Shown here in pieces: positions 1-9,144 of a stretch of DNA of 64,000 bases. This stretch comes from Streptomyces sp. NBC_00442 (GTDB lineage Bacteria > Actinomycetota > Actinomycetes > Streptomycetales > Streptomycetaceae), in assembly GCF_036014195.1 (NCBI RefSeq), contig NZ_CP107918.1:2418001-2482000 (forward strand). Direction: 5' to 3'. Positions within the stretch are counted from its first letter, which is position 1. Every line of letters begins with the position of its first letter. The translations under genes and the position numbers were made by a program. Under the pieces are notes generated by a model. That model was not told where the DNA came from. It did no database searches and saw only the letters and a program-made list of their open reading frames with translations.

Positions 1-1547
1 CGGCCACCGGGCTCCTCGGACCGCTGCTGTCCGGCGCCGGGGTGCGGGCGGCGGAGCCGCTGGAGCAGGACTGGGCGACGCCGCGGACGGACGCGCCGGG
101 CAAGGCGGTGTGGAACACGCAGACGTACGTCCTGGACGAGTGGCTCGCGCCCGTTCCGCCCGGTGTGGTGGGCGAGGTGTACGTCGGGGGCGCCACGCTC
201 GCGCGCGGCTATGCCGGCTCCCCCGGCCCGACCGCCGAGCACTTCGTGGCCAACCCCTTCGGCCCGGCCGGCTCGCGGCTGCTGCGGACCGGGGAGCGGG
301 CCAAGTGGGCGGCGAACGGCGCGCTGTCGGCGCCCGACGCGGCGCCGGCGGGCTCCGGCTCGCAGGACGCCGGGGCGCGGACGCCCGGGGCGCCCGCCGA
401 AGCGGTGGCCGCGACCGGCGTCGAGGAGACGCTGTGCGCCGTCGTCGCCCAGGTCCTCGGCCGTGACGGGTTCGGTGTCGAGGAGAACTTCTTCGAGACG
501 TCGATGACCAGCATGAAGTCGCTGCGCCTGGTGGCGCTGGCCCGCAAGGCCGGCGTGGAGATCACCATCGCGGACGTCTTCGAGCACCAGACGGTGCGGG
601 CGCTCGCGGCCGTCGCCGGGCAGGCCGGCTCCCCGGCCGAGCAGGCGGCTCCCGAACGCCGGCGAAGTACGCAGATCATGGCGGACGCCATCGAGGAGAC
701 CGGCGCCCTGGAGTACGCCGATCCGTTCGGCACGGTGCTGTGCATGAAGCCGACGGGCGATCGCCCTCCGGTGTTCTGCCTGCACAGCGGGGTCGGGTTC
801 GCCCTGTCGTACATGCCGCTCATCCGCCATCTGGGCGCCGAGCACCCCGTGTACGGCATCCAGGCCCCGTACGTGGTGGCGGGAGCGCCGCTGCCCACCA
901 GCATCGAGGAGACCGCGGCCGAGTACATCAGCATGATCAAGAAGGTGCGGCCCGAGGGCCCCTACCACCTGCTCGGCTGGTCGCTGGGCGGTCTCCTCGC
1001 CTACGAGATCGCCGTCCAGCTGCGCGCGGCGGGGGACGAGGTCGGCCTGGTGGCCAACCTCGACTCCTACCCGCGCACCGCGGCCGACGAGGAACAGCCC
1101 CTGCCGGACGAACAGGCCATGCTGGCCTGGCTGTTGGAGGGCATCGGGCACGACCGCTCGGAATTCGGCGACCGCGCGCTGAGCGTCGGGGACGTCATCG
1201 ACACGCTGCGGCGCGACAACAGCCCGCTGGCTCAGATGGGTGAGGAACGCATGGCCCGCATGGTGAACCTGATGGCCAACCACCAGGTACTGCACAGGCG
1301 TTACACGCCCCGGGACCTCGACACGGCGATGCGGCTCTTCGTCGCCGGCCGGTTCGAGCCGGTGGCCGGCGAGACGGACCCGGCCGAGCGGTGGAAGCCG
1401 TACTTCACCGGCACGCTCGACGTCCACCGCGTCGACTCCAACCACGACGACCTGCTCAACCCCGGCCCGCTGGCCGAGATCGGCCCGGCGATCGCGGCCG
1501 AGCTGGAGCGTCACCACCTCGACCGGGACGGACGTGGACAGCGATGA
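1..1547 (+). CDS. NRPS C-terminal part: vestigial adenylation segment, carrier domain, thioesterase (5' partial)
   Basis: The frame is open to the left edge, so this is the end of a larger synthetase. About positions 75-345 encode an A-domain-like stretch ([26 protein letters not shown], then [10 protein letters not shown] at the place of the YRTGD motif). The A8-A10 region with the catalytic lysine is absent and is replaced by an Ala/Gly/Pro linker. A carrier domain follows at about 420-625, where TSMTS stands in for the usual LGGHS and the last Ser is the likely phosphopantetheine site. A type I thioesterase covers about 720-1500, with nucleophile motif GWSLGG, an Asp in NLDSYP and a His in SNHDD. 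It should release or cyclise the finished peptide. The stop overlaps the start of the next gene (ATGA). Confidence 0.9.
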   Translation, partial: ATGLLGPLLSGAGVRAAEPLEQDWATPRTDAPGKAVWNTQTYVLDEWLAPVPPGVVGEVYVGGATLARGYAGSPGPTAEHFVANPFGPAGSRLLRTGERAKWAANGALSAPDAAPAGSGSQDAGARTPGAPAEAVAATGVEETLCAVVAQVLGRDGFGVEENFFETSMTSMKSLRLVALARKAGVEITIADVFEHQTVRALAAVAGQAGSPAEQAAPERRRSTQIMADAIEETGALEYADPFGTVLCMKPTGDRPPVFCLHSGVGFALSYMPLIRHLGAEHPVYGIQAPYVVAGAPLPTSIEETAAEYISMIKKVRPEGPYHLLGWSLGGLLAYEIAVQLRAAGDEVGLVANLDSYPRTAADEEQPLPDEQAMLAWLLEGIGHDRSEFGDRALSVGDVIDTLRRDNSPLAQMGEERMARMVNLMANHQVLHRRYTPRDLDTAMRLFVAGRFEPVAGETDPAERWKPYFTGTLDVHRVDSNHDDLLNPGPLAEIGPAIAAELERHHLDRDGRGQR

Positions 1548-2395
1548 GCACCCTCACCAACCCCGCCACGGCGGGCCTCGGAGCGGAGCTGCCGAGCGCC
1601 CCCGGCGGTCTGCGCTCGGCCCTGGCCGAGATGTTCGCCATCACCGGCCGGCGGCTGCTGCACCTGCGCCGCGCGCCCGGCCGGGTCCTCGGCGTCGCGA
1701 TGAGCCCGCTGGTGTCGATGGTCATGGTCGGCTACCTCTTCCGGGACGCCATCGCGCTGCCGGCGGGCGGCGACTACGGCGAGTACGTCTTCGCCGGCGG
1801 CGCGGTCCAGGTGGCGCTCGCCTGCGTCGGACCGACCGCGGTGTCGGTGGCGATGGACCTCAAGGGGGGCCTGGTCGACCGGTTCAGGTCGCTGCCCATC
1901 AGCCGCTCCGCGGTGCTGTTCGCCCACACCTTCGCCGACCTCCTGGTGGGTCTGCTCGGGCTGGTCGTGGTCACCGGCGCGGGCCTCGCGCTCGGCTGGC
2001 GGCCGCACACCGACGCCCTTTCGGTGCTCGCCGGGTTCGGTCTGATCGTGGTCCTGACGTACGTGATGCTGTGGCTCGGCGTGCTGTTCGCGATGACGAT
2101 GGGCAGCGTCGAGACGATCAACGTGTGGACGCCCTTCATCGTGATCGTGCTGCCGTTCGTCTCCAGCGCCTTCCTCTCCCCCGACTCCATGCCCTCCCTG
2201 GTCCGCCCGCTCGCCGAGTGGAACCCGATCAGCGCGGTCATCGCGTCCTGCCGCGACCTGTGGGGCAACCCCGCCACGACCGGTGACAGCTTTCCCGCCC
2301 AGCATCCCGGGGTGGTGATCGTGGTGACCCTCGGCGTGCTGTTCGCGGCCTGTTTCACCGTGAGTCTGCGCCGCTACCGCACCGCTGGTTCCTGA
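1544..2395 (+). CDS. ABC-2 type transporter permease (DrrB-like)
   Basis: This protein of about 283 aa starts at an ATG that overlaps the NRPS stop codon, so translation is coupled. After a hydrophilic N-terminus of about 35 residues it has about six hydrophobic segments, for example [14 protein letters not shown] and [20 protein letters not shown]. The [14 protein letters not shown] stretch before the last membrane segment is typical of DrrB/ABC-2 permeases for antibiotic export. It has no ATPase domain. The likely partner is the DrrA-like ATPase 2 kb downstream, separated from it by a P450, a small membrane protein and MbtH. The role in peptide export or self-resistance is inferred from family and context. 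Confidence 0.88.
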   Translation: MSTLTNPATAGLGAELPSAPGGLRSALAEMFAITGRRLLHLRRAPGRVLGVAMSPLVSMVMVGYLFRDAIALPAGGDYGEYVFAGGAVQVALACVGPTAVSVAMDLKGGLVDRFRSLPISRSAVLFAHTFADLLVGLLGLVVVTGAGLALGWRPHTDALSVLAGFGLIVVLTYVMLWLGVLFAMTMGSVETINVWTPFIVIVLPFVSSAFLSPDSMPSLVRPLAEWNPISAVIASCRDLWGNPATTGDSFPAQHPGVVIVVTLGVLFAACFTVSLRRYRTAGS

Positions 2396-2420
2396 CCCCG
2401 CCCCCCGGAAGGAGACCCCC

Positions 2421-3662
2421 ATGACCACTGCTCAGGAGCAGCGCGCCGTACCGGATCCGAGCATTGTCGACCTCACCGACCCGCAGACCTTCCTCGACCA
2501 CGACCCGCAGGCCCTGTGGCGCCGCTACCGCGAGGAGAGCCCGGTCCACTGGCAGCCGGTGAACGGCAGCCGCATGCCCGGGTTCTGGGCGATCACCAAG
2601 TACGCCGACGTGGTGGACATCTACCGCAACAACAAGGAGTTCACCTCCGAGCGCGGCAACGTCCTGGTGACGCTGTTGCAGGGCGAGGACTCCGCGTCGC
2701 GCAAGATGCTGGCCGTCACGGACGGCCCGCGGCACCGCGAGATCCGCAATCTGATGCTCAAGTCGTTCTCGCCCCGGGTCCTGGAACCCGTGGTCGCGGG
2801 CATCCACCGCCGCACCCGCGAACTGGTCGAACAGGCCCTGCGGCTGGGCTCGTTGGACTTCGTGACCGATGTCGCCGACCACATCCCGATCAACACGATC
2901 GGCGACCTCATGGACATCCCGGCCGGCGACCGGGAGCGGCTGGTGGAGTGGAACACCCAGACGCTGTCGCGGCACAGCTCCGAGGACAGCGCGCTCGACG
3001 AGGTGATGGCCCGCAACGAGATCCTGCTGTACTTCTCCGAGCTCGCCGCCAAGCGGCGCAGGAACCCCGGTGAGGACGTCATCTCGGCACTGGCCACGGC
3101 CACCGTGGACGGCAAGCCGCTCTCCGAGGACGAGATCGTCTTCAACTGCTACAGCCTCATCCTGGGCGGCGACGAGTCGAGCCGCATGTCGTCCATCGGC
3201 GGTCTCATCGCCTTCAGCGAGCACCCCGAGCAGTGGCGCAGGCTGAAGTCGGGCGAGGTGGGCGCGGACAGCGCCACCGAGGAGGTGATGCGCTGGACCA
3301 CCCCCGCCATGCACTTCGGGCGCCGGGCCCTGGTGGACGTCCCGGTCCGCGGCCAGGTGGTCAAGGCCGGTGACGTGGTGACGCTGTGGAACAGCTCGGC
3401 CAACTTCGACGAGGACGTCTTCGCCGATCCGTACGCCTTCGACATCGCGCGCACCCCCAACAAGCACGTGGCGTTCGGGCACGGCCCGCACTTCTGCCTC
3501 GGCGCCTTCCTCGGCCGCGTGCACGTGAACGCGATGGTCGAGGCCCTGCGCACCCGGGTCGCCCGCATCGAACTCACGGGCCCGCCGCAGCGGTTGTACT
3601 CCAACTTCGTGTACGGCTACAGCGGCCTGCCCGTCGAGCTCACCCCGGAACCGGCCGTCTGA
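2421..3662 (+). CDS. cytochrome P450
   Basis: This 413-aa soluble bacterial P450 starts at ATG with GGAAGGAGA upstream. The haem-binding motif FGHGPHFCLG puts the thiolate Cys near residue 359. The ExxR motif is in the EEVMRWTTP region. The I-helix reads LILGGDESSR, so the usual AGxxT oxygen-activation motif has Gly for Ala and Ser for Thr, as in some P450s that act on carrier-bound amino acids. It probably oxidises an amino acid residue or the peptide of this cluster. The substrate cannot be told from the sequence. It lies 25 bp after the permease gene and ends just before a strong hairpin. Confidence 0.93.
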   Translation: MTTAQEQRAVPDPSIVDLTDPQTFLDHDPQALWRRYREESPVHWQPVNGSRMPGFWAITKYADVVDIYRNNKEFTSERGNVLVTLLQGEDSASRKMLAVTDGPRHREIRNLMLKSFSPRVLEPVVAGIHRRTRELVEQALRLGSLDFVTDVADHIPINTIGDLMDIPAGDRERLVEWNTQTLSRHSSEDSALDEVMARNEILLYFSELAAKRRRNPGEDVISALATATVDGKPLSEDEIVFNCYSLILGGDESSRMSSIGGLIAFSEHPEQWRRLKSGEVGADSATEEVMRWTTPAMHFGRRALVDVPVRGQVVKAGDVVTLWNSSANFDEDVFADPYAFDIARTPNKHVAFGHGPHFCLGAFLGRVHVNAMVEALRTRVARIELTGPPQRLYSNFVYGYSGLPVELTPEPAV

Positions 3663-3679
3663 CCCCCCTCGACGGCCCA

Positions 3680-3732
3680 CGCCGGCAGCCCGTCCCGCCC
3701 TCTCCCTGCGAGGGCGGGACGGGCTGTCGGCG
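3680..3732 (+). terminator. intrinsic-type terminator hairpin after the P450 gene
   Basis: A 23-bp inverted repeat with one G-T pair and a 7-nt loop (3703-3709) begins 18 bp after the P450 stop. There is no clear U-tract, which is common in Streptomyces. It probably ends the NRPS-permease-P450 transcript. Confidence 0.75.
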
Positions 3733-3855
3733 TTCCCGGCCGGCGCCGGGTGCGGCTGACAACCGCCTGACGCGGGGCTGACCGGTCCGGGAACCTGGAT
3801 ACGATCCTTGAGGCCACGGGTACAGAGGACTCAACGAACCTAAGGGGAAGCCCAC

Positions 3856-4089
3856 ATGACCGGCGCAGTCATCGCCATTGCCATCGTGTTGATCGTCATC
3901 GGCGGCATTACGGCGAGTGTGGTCGCGTACTTCAGACTGCAGCGCCACCGCGCCGACGCCGTCGCCATGGCCGAGTACCGCAGGCTCGCCGACGAGGCGG
4001 TCGCCAACCAGGAGGTCCTGCAGGGCCAGTTGGCGGAGCTCGGCGACCGCCTCAAGTCGGTCGAGAGCCTGCTGCGCAGCGTCGACTGA
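3856..4089 (+). CDS. small single-pass membrane protein (paralogue of the 10723-10956 product)
   Basis: This 77-aa protein starts at ATG after AAGGGGA. Residues 4-27 form one hydrophobic helix (AVIAIAIVLIVIGGITASVV). A basic stretch (RLQRHRADA) and a predicted amphipathic or coiled-coil tail follow, ending SLLRSVD. It matches the 77-aa protein at 10723-10956 at most positions (MTGAVI, GGIT.SVVAYFRL, RHRADAVAMAE, LLRSV). That copy is coupled to an ArsR gene and this one stands alone. I do not recognise a named family. A membrane-associated helper of regulation or transport is only a guess. Confidence 0.8.
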   Translation: MTGAVIAIAIVLIVIGGITASVVAYFRLQRHRADAVAMAEYRRLADEAVANQEVLQGQLAELGDRLKSVESLLRSVD

Positions 4090-4194
4090 CCGCGCGTCGG
4101 GGCTGTCAGCTCCGCGTCAGCGGACGCCGGAAGCATGCAAGGCACGGGCCGTGTGGCCCGTGCCTCCATACGACCGGATACCGGAGTTCGCGAC

Positions 4195-4413
4195 GTGTCG
4201 AATCCTTTTGATGACCAGGACGGAACTTTTCTCGTACTGGTGAACGACGAAGGCCAGCACTCCCTCTGGCCCGCCTTCGCCGAGCAGCCCGCCGGCTGGA
4301 CCGTGGCGCTCGCCGAGGGCCCCCGCGACGCCGCCCTCGCCTTCATCGAGGAGCACTGGACCGATATGCGCCCGCGCAGCCTGCGCGAGGCCGCCGAAGC
4401 CCGGGTTTCTTGA
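4195..4413 (+). CDS. MbtH family protein
   Basis: This 72-aa MbtH-like chaperone binds and activates NRPS adenylation domains. Starting at GTG 4195 gives the canonical N-terminus [20 protein letters not shown], with GGAG eight bases upstream. The hallmark residues are present: SLWPAF, the Trp of AGW, and [10 protein letters not shown] near the C-terminus. An in-frame ATG lies 60 bp upstream but would add a tail foreign to the family. It implies that at least one A domain encoded left of the window depends on MbtH. Confidence 0.95.
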   Translation: MSNPFDDQDGTFLVLVNDEGQHSLWPAFAEQPAGWTVALAEGPRDAALAFIEEHWTDMRPRSLREAAEARVS

Positions 4414-4450
4414 GTTCCCGTCGGTTCGCCCGCAGGCCGGAGGAACAACA

Positions 4451-5389
4451 GTGAGCATGGCGATTCAGGCGGATGGGCTGCGCAAGCGGTACAAGCAGCA
4501 CGAGGCGCTCAGCGGTGTCGACCTCGCGGTCCCCAGCGGCACGGTGTTCGGCCTGCTCGGCCCCAACGGGGCCGGCAAGACGACCACGGTACGCATGCTG
4601 GCGACCCTCAACGAGCCGGACGGCGGCCGCGCCGAGGTGGCGGGGTTCGACGTGGTGCGCCAGCCGCACGAGGTGCGGCGGCGGATCGGTCTCGCCGGCC
4701 AGTACGCGGCGGTGGACGAGCTCCTGACCGGGCGGGAGAACCTCGTCCTCATCGGCAGGCTGCTGCACCTGGGCGGGCGGGCGGCACGCGAGCGCGCCAC
4801 CCGCCTGCTGGCCCGGTTCGACCTCACCGATGCGGCGGACCGTCCCGCCCACACCTACTCGGGCGGCATGCGCCGGCGCCTCGACCTGGCGGTCTGCCTG
4901 GTCACGACGCCGTCGGTGCTCTTCCTCGACGAGCCCACCACGGGCCTGGACCCGGTCAGCCGGATGGCGCTGTGGACCGCGGTCCGCGAGCTCGTGACGG
5001 ACGGCGTGACCGTCCTGCTGACCACGCAGTACCTGGACGAGGCCGACGCCCTCGCCGACCGGATCGCCGTGGTCGACGCGGGCCGGGTCATCGCCGAGGG
5101 CACCCCGGACGAGCTGAAGCGGAAGGTCGGCGACGAGCGCCTCGAAGTCGAGGTCGCGCGCCCGGACGAGGTGTCCGCCGCGGTCAGGGCGCTGCGCCGC
5201 ACATCGGCGGACGAACCCTCCGTCGACCTGGAGCGGCGCCTGGTCTCCATCGCGCTCGGCGACGGGATGACCGGCATCGCCAACGCGGCCACCGCACTAC
5301 GGGAAGAGGGCGTGGAGGTGGTCGATTTCGCGTTGCGCAGGCCGACGCTCGACGACGTCTTCGTAACGCTCACCGGCCAGTCGGCCTGA
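4451..5389 (+). CDS. ABC transporter ATP-binding protein (DrrA-like)
   Basis: This 312-aa protein starts at GTG after CCGGAGGAA. The Walker A is GPNGAGKTT, the signature is YSGGMRRRLDLA, the Walker B is VLFLDEPTTGLD and the H-loop is replaced by TTQYLDEAD. That Gln form is usual in DrrA-type drug exporters. The C-terminal part of about 80 residues, ending in RRPTLDDVFVTLTG, is also characteristic. It should power the DrrB-like permease at 1544-2395 and export the peptide or confer self-resistance. The two partner genes are about 2 kb apart rather than adjacent. Confidence 0.93.
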   Translation: MSMAIQADGLRKRYKQHEALSGVDLAVPSGTVFGLLGPNGAGKTTTVRMLATLNEPDGGRAEVAGFDVVRQPHEVRRRIGLAGQYAAVDELLTGRENLVLIGRLLHLGGRAARERATRLLARFDLTDAADRPAHTYSGGMRRRLDLAVCLVTTPSVLFLDEPTTGLDPVSRMALWTAVRELVTDGVTVLLTTQYLDEADALADRIAVVDAGRVIAEGTPDELKRKVGDERLEVEVARPDEVSAAVRALRRTSADEPSVDLERRLVSIALGDGMTGIANAATALREEGVEVVDFALRRPTLDDVFVTLTGQSA

Positions 5390-5428
5390 ACGGTTTCCTT
5401 GCGAACGAGCTTATTTACGGGGGCAGTT

Positions 5429-6457
5429 ATGCAAAGAATTCACTTCACCGCTGCCGACATAGCCAAGACGAGACTCAAGACGAGCGCCGGTCCCCTCATC
5501 GAGACGGCGTTCGCGCACAGCCTGCTCGGCCGGGGCGTCCCCCCCGCGTACGCGCGCTGGCGCAAACAGGTCGCCAAGCGGCTGCCGTCCTGGCCGCGGC
5601 TGCGGTCGGGCGGCGTCAGCGTCGTCAGCGATCCGGAGGCGCTGCTCGACCTGATCGAGCACAACGGGAGCGAGGGCGGCGCGTGCGGTGACACCGCCGA
5701 CGCGGCCGGCCAGGACGCCCTGGTGGCCCAGCTGTCCGCCTACCGGGAGGCGGCCGGCCTTTCCGAGGTCTGGCAGGCCGCGATCGCGCCGTACTGGGAC
5801 CACATGGAGGCGTATCTCCAGGTCGAGTGCGAGGCACGCGGACGGGTGGTGATGGCCGGCGGGGTGGGGCTGCTTCTGGCCACGCTGCACCCGAAGATCA
5901 AGTGGCGCTCGCAGGTCCTGGAGATCCCCGGCGGACCCGACGAGGACGTCTTCCTCGACCGGCGCGGCCTCGTCCTGACTCCGTCGGTGTTCCTCAACCA
6001 CCGGCCGGCCCAGCTCACCGGCAAGCACAGCGAGGGCGGCGAGCTGGTGCTGGCCTTCGCCGCGCCGCCGGACGTCCAGCGCGCGGCGAACCTGTGGGAC
6101 GAGCCCGACGACACCGCCCAGTCGCTGGGCGCGCTGGTCGGCCAGACCCGGGCCGCGGCGCTGCGGGTGCTGCGCGCCACGTGCACCACGAGCCAGCTGG
6201 CCCACCGGCTCGGCATCTCGGCGGCCGGCGCGAGCCAGCACACGACGGTGCTGCGCCAGACCGGCCTGATCACGACCCGCCGGATCCGCAACACGGTCCT
6301 GCACACGGTGACCCCGCTGGGTCTCGCCCTCCTCGACGGTCTGCCCGCTCCCTCCACCGCGGAGCGGGTGCCCGCGCAGGGCTCGTCGTCCGAGATGTGG
6401 CGGCACGCCCTGGACGCCATCCCCCAGCAGGCGCAGGTCGCTCAGGCCGCCTGGTGA
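5429..6457 (+). CDS. ArsR-type winged-helix transcriptional regulator with a large N-terminal domain
   Basis: This protein has about 342 aa. I chose ATG 5429 because it follows GGGGGCAG and gives the usual opening MQRIHFTAADIAKTRL. The first ~230 residues are a domain seen in Streptomyces ArsR-like regulators (DUF5937-like from memory). The C-terminal ~100 residues are a winged helix: TRAAALRVLRATCTTSQLAHRLGIS, then AGASQHTTVLRQTGLI. It lies 40 bp after the ABC ATPase gene and ends at a large bidirectional hairpin. It may regulate the exporter or the cluster. No ligand site can be assigned. Confidence 0.82.
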   Translation: MQRIHFTAADIAKTRLKTSAGPLIETAFAHSLLGRGVPPAYARWRKQVAKRLPSWPRLRSGGVSVVSDPEALLDLIEHNGSEGGACGDTADAAGQDALVAQLSAYREAAGLSEVWQAAIAPYWDHMEAYLQVECEARGRVVMAGGVGLLLATLHPKIKWRSQVLEIPGGPDEDVFLDRRGLVLTPSVFLNHRPAQLTGKHSEGGELVLAFAAPPDVQRAANLWDEPDDTAQSLGALVGQTRAAALRVLRATCTTSQLAHRLGISAAGASQHTTVLRQTGLITTRRIRNTVLHTVTPLGLALLDGLPAPSTAERVPAQGSSSEMWRHALDAIPQQAQVAQAAW

Positions 6458-6513
6458 TGTTGCTCGCACGGCCCGCGGGCCGACGCGGCTGACGCACCGG
6501 CGGCGCACCGCCC

Positions 6514-6569
6514 ATGTACGACGAATCCCCCGGCCACGGTCTTCCGTGGCCGGGGGATTCGTCGTACGT
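6514..6569. terminator. bidirectional terminator hairpin between convergent genes
   Basis: A perfect 24-bp inverted repeat (6516-6539 with 6544-6567, extended by two weaker pairs) encloses a 4-nt TCTT loop. It sits between the convergent regulator gene and the FtsX-type permease gene, 57 bp and 14 bp from their stops, so it can serve both transcripts. Confidence 0.88.
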
Positions 6570-6582
6570 GACGCGGTCCGTG

Positions 6583-9144
6583 TCACTCGCGCAGGCCCAC
6601 CATCGTGCCGGGCCGGCCGCGCAGGACGAGCGCGGCCGAGATCAGGGTGGTGATCAGTGTGAGGACGAAGGCGGCGGCCACCACCGTGGCGAAGATCCAC
6701 GGCGAGCCCTCGGGGACGGGCGAGCCGAGCACGCTCTCGCTCAGCGGCACCAGGGTCAGCACCGCGACCAGCGATCCGAGGACGAGCCCCGCGACCGCGA
6801 CCAGGATCGCCTCCACCGTCATCATCCGCAGCACCTGCCGCCGGGTGGCCCCGATGAGCCGTTGCAGCATGAACTCGCGCCGCCGCTCGGTGGTGGCCAG
6901 GACCTGCGTGTTGACCAGGGCGATCGTGGCGTAGGCGACGACCACGCCGAGCACCAGATAGGCCATCCAGGCCTGGGTGTCGTCCTCGCTCTGGTGCACC
7001 GCGCTGACCATGGCACGGGGCAGCACGCTGAGCCCGGGGTGCGCTCCGGCCAGGGCCGACAGGCTCTGCGCGAGCCGTCCGGGGTCCGTGCCCTGGGCCG
7101 CGGTCACCGTGATCTGCGGGACCAGGCCCGCGTCGGTGTGCTGGATCAGGAGCGACGCCGGGAGCAGCGCCGTCTCGTAGCCGCGCCGCGCGTCGACGGT
7201 GGCCACCAGCTTGAGGGAGGCCTCGGCGCCGTCGCCGAACCGCATCGGGACCAGGTCGCCGAGCTGGAAGCCGCCGGCCTCGGAGGCGGGCAGGGCGACG
7301 GTGTCGCCGTGCAGTGCGCCGAGGCTGCCGGTCCTCGCGTGGAAGGCGGTGGTGCCGGCCACGCCTTCGGCGGTGACGCCCTGCATCGGCATCTCGGTGG
7401 GCTCGAAGTCGCCCTCGTCGATCTCGGACTGCGAGGGCGGGGTCTTGGGCTCCAGGTAGCCGAGGCTGGAGACCTGGGCGGAGGCGGCCGCGACTCCCGG
7501 CTGCTTCCCGATGGTGTCCACCATGGACAGCGGGAGGCCGCCGGAGACGGAGGTGACCGCGAGGTCGGCCCGCATGTTGTCGCTGAACGCCTGCTGCGAG
7601 CCGCTCGACTGGGTGGTCTGGAGGTAGATCAGCGCGGTGGCGAGCCCGGTGGCGAGCATGACGGGCATCACCGCTCCGGCCATCCGTCCGATCCGCGCCT
7701 TGGCGTTGAGCGTGGCGAGGCGTCCCGCGAGTCCGGTCAGGGCGCGCAGCGGCCAGCGGAGCACGGCCGTGATGACCTTGGCGAGTCCGGGTCCGAGCAG
7801 TCCGAATCCGGCGGTCCACAGCATCGCGGCCGGGGTCGCGGTGCTGCCGGCCATGGGCCCGGACATGCTCGCGGTGACCAGGGCGAGCGCGGTGCCGCCG
7901 CCGAGGAAGAGCAGGGCGAACACGACCCGCGGGACGCTGACCCACTTGCGTTGCAGGGAGGCCTCGGCGAGTGCCTCGGTCGGCCGGGTGCGGGCCGCGC
8001 CGCGGGCCGAGATGAAGGCCGCTCCGAGCGCGGTGAGCAGGGCCGCGCCCACACCGGTCACCATGGGGATCCAGCCGGCCCGGTACGCCAGGGCGTCGGG
8101 CACCACGTCGCCGCGGGCGAACGCGGCGAGCAGCCATCTGCCGACGCGCGGTCCCGGGTAGCAGGCGAGGCCGGTGGCGATGACGGCGATGAACAGGGTC
8201 TCGCCGAGGATCAGCCGGCGCAGCTGTCCCGGCGTGGTGCCGATGGCGCGCAGCAGTGCCATTTCGCGCTGCCGCTGCTGGATGGAGAGGCCGGTGGTGC
8301 TGGACACCACGAAGACGGTGACCATCGCGGAGAGCCCGCCGAACACCGAGGCCAGGGTGACCAGTTTGGTGCCGTCGGTGATGATCGAGGGGTTCTCGGC
8401 CCAGCCGCGCCGGTCGCCGGTCAGTACGGAGACGGGGGCTTCGCCGGCCGCCTTCTCGATCTCCGACACGACCTGGCCGCGGTCGGCGCCGGGCGTGGTG
8501 AGCACGCCGATGTTGTCGACCTTGCCGGGCCGCCCGCCGACCTGCGCGGCGAGCTGGTCGGAGAGGAACAGGGTGTCGCCGTCGCCGGCGCCGGTGGCGA
8601 GCCCGGAGACGGTGAGCTCCTTGGCGCCGCCGTGGACCAGGAGCTGGATCCGCTGTCCGGCGCCGATGCCGGCCTTCGCGGCGAGTCCCGCGTCGAGCAC
8701 GACCTGGCCGGGCCCGGTGGGCGCGCCGCCCGCGGTGAGGCGGTAGGGCGCGAGCCCGGCCGACGACCAGCCGTGGCCCGTGGCCTTGAGGGGAGCCGTG
8801 GCGGGTGCGGACGCGGCGCCGGACGGCGCCACGGTGGCGTCGAAGGAGAGGTCCGGCACGGCGTCGGCCACGCCGGGCAGGGTCTTGATCGTGGTCGCCA
8901 GCGAGGCGTCGAGGCGGACGCGTTCGGTGAAGACGGTCTCGCCGTGGGTGCCGGGGTGGCTCTGGTCGCCGGTCACCACGATCGGCGCGGCGCCCAGGCG
9001 GCCGGGCGGAGCGGCGCTGCGCAGCCCCGTCTCGAAGAGGCCGCCGCATCCGATCACGATGGCGGCGCCGAAGAACAGCGCGATGAACGAGGCGATGAAG
9101 CCGCCCTTGTGGAAGCGCAGGGTGCGCAGCGCGATGCGGATCAT
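6583..9144 (-). CDS. FtsX-like ABC transporter permease (two MacB/FtsX modules)
   Basis: This 853-aa protein begins [16 protein letters not shown]. An N-terminal membrane anchor is followed by a large extracytoplasmic domain, three membrane helices (near VTLASVFGGLSAMVTVFVVSS), a second extracytoplasmic domain and a final three-helix FtsX module with GVVVAYATIALVNTQVLATTERRREF. This is the usual layout of Gram-positive MacB-like permeases, which act as mechanotransmitters or antimicrobial-peptide exporters. Its ATPase is encoded directly upstream with a 4-bp overlap. It is the last gene of a five-gene chain started by an ArsR repressor gene. The substrate is unknown; self-resistance or envelope-stress relief fits the cluster. 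Confidence 0.92.
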   Translation of the reverse strand: MIRIALRTLRFHKGGFIASFIALFFGAAIVIGCGGLFETGLRSAAPPGRLGAAPIVVTGDQSHPGTHGETVFTERVRLDASLATTIKTLPGVADAVPDLSFDATVAPSGAASAPATAPLKATGHGWSSAGLAPYRLTAGGAPTGPGQVVLDAGLAAKAGIGAGQRIQLLVHGGAKELTVSGLATGAGDGDTLFLSDQLAAQVGGRPGKVDNIGVLTTPGADRGQVVSEIEKAAGEAPVSVLTGDRRGWAENPSIITDGTKLVTLASVFGGLSAMVTVFVVSSTTGLSIQQRQREMALLRAIGTTPGQLRRLILGETLFIAVIATGLACYPGPRVGRWLLAAFARGDVVPDALAYRAGWIPMVTGVGAALLTALGAAFISARGAARTRPTEALAEASLQRKWVSVPRVVFALLFLGGGTALALVTASMSGPMAGSTATPAAMLWTAGFGLLGPGLAKVITAVLRWPLRALTGLAGRLATLNAKARIGRMAGAVMPVMLATGLATALIYLQTTQSSGSQQAFSDNMRADLAVTSVSGGLPLSMVDTIGKQPGVAAASAQVSSLGYLEPKTPPSQSEIDEGDFEPTEMPMQGVTAEGVAGTTAFHARTGSLGALHGDTVALPASEAGGFQLGDLVPMRFGDGAEASLKLVATVDARRGYETALLPASLLIQHTDAGLVPQITVTAAQGTDPGRLAQSLSALAGAHPGLSVLPRAMVSAVHQSEDDTQAWMAYLVLGVVVAYATIALVNTQVLATTERRREFMLQRLIGATRRQVLRMMTVEAILVAVAGLVLGSLVAVLTLVPLSESVLGSPVPEGSPWIFATVVAAAFVLTLITTLISAALVLRGRPGTMVGLRE

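Noticed and set aside
5411..9049. A 1212-codon minus-strand open frame and its plus-strand counterpart at 6514-9249
   Set aside because: They run antisense or out of frame to genes with clear domains (regulator, FtsX permease). They are rich in Arg/Pro/Gly/His and come from third-position GC bias.
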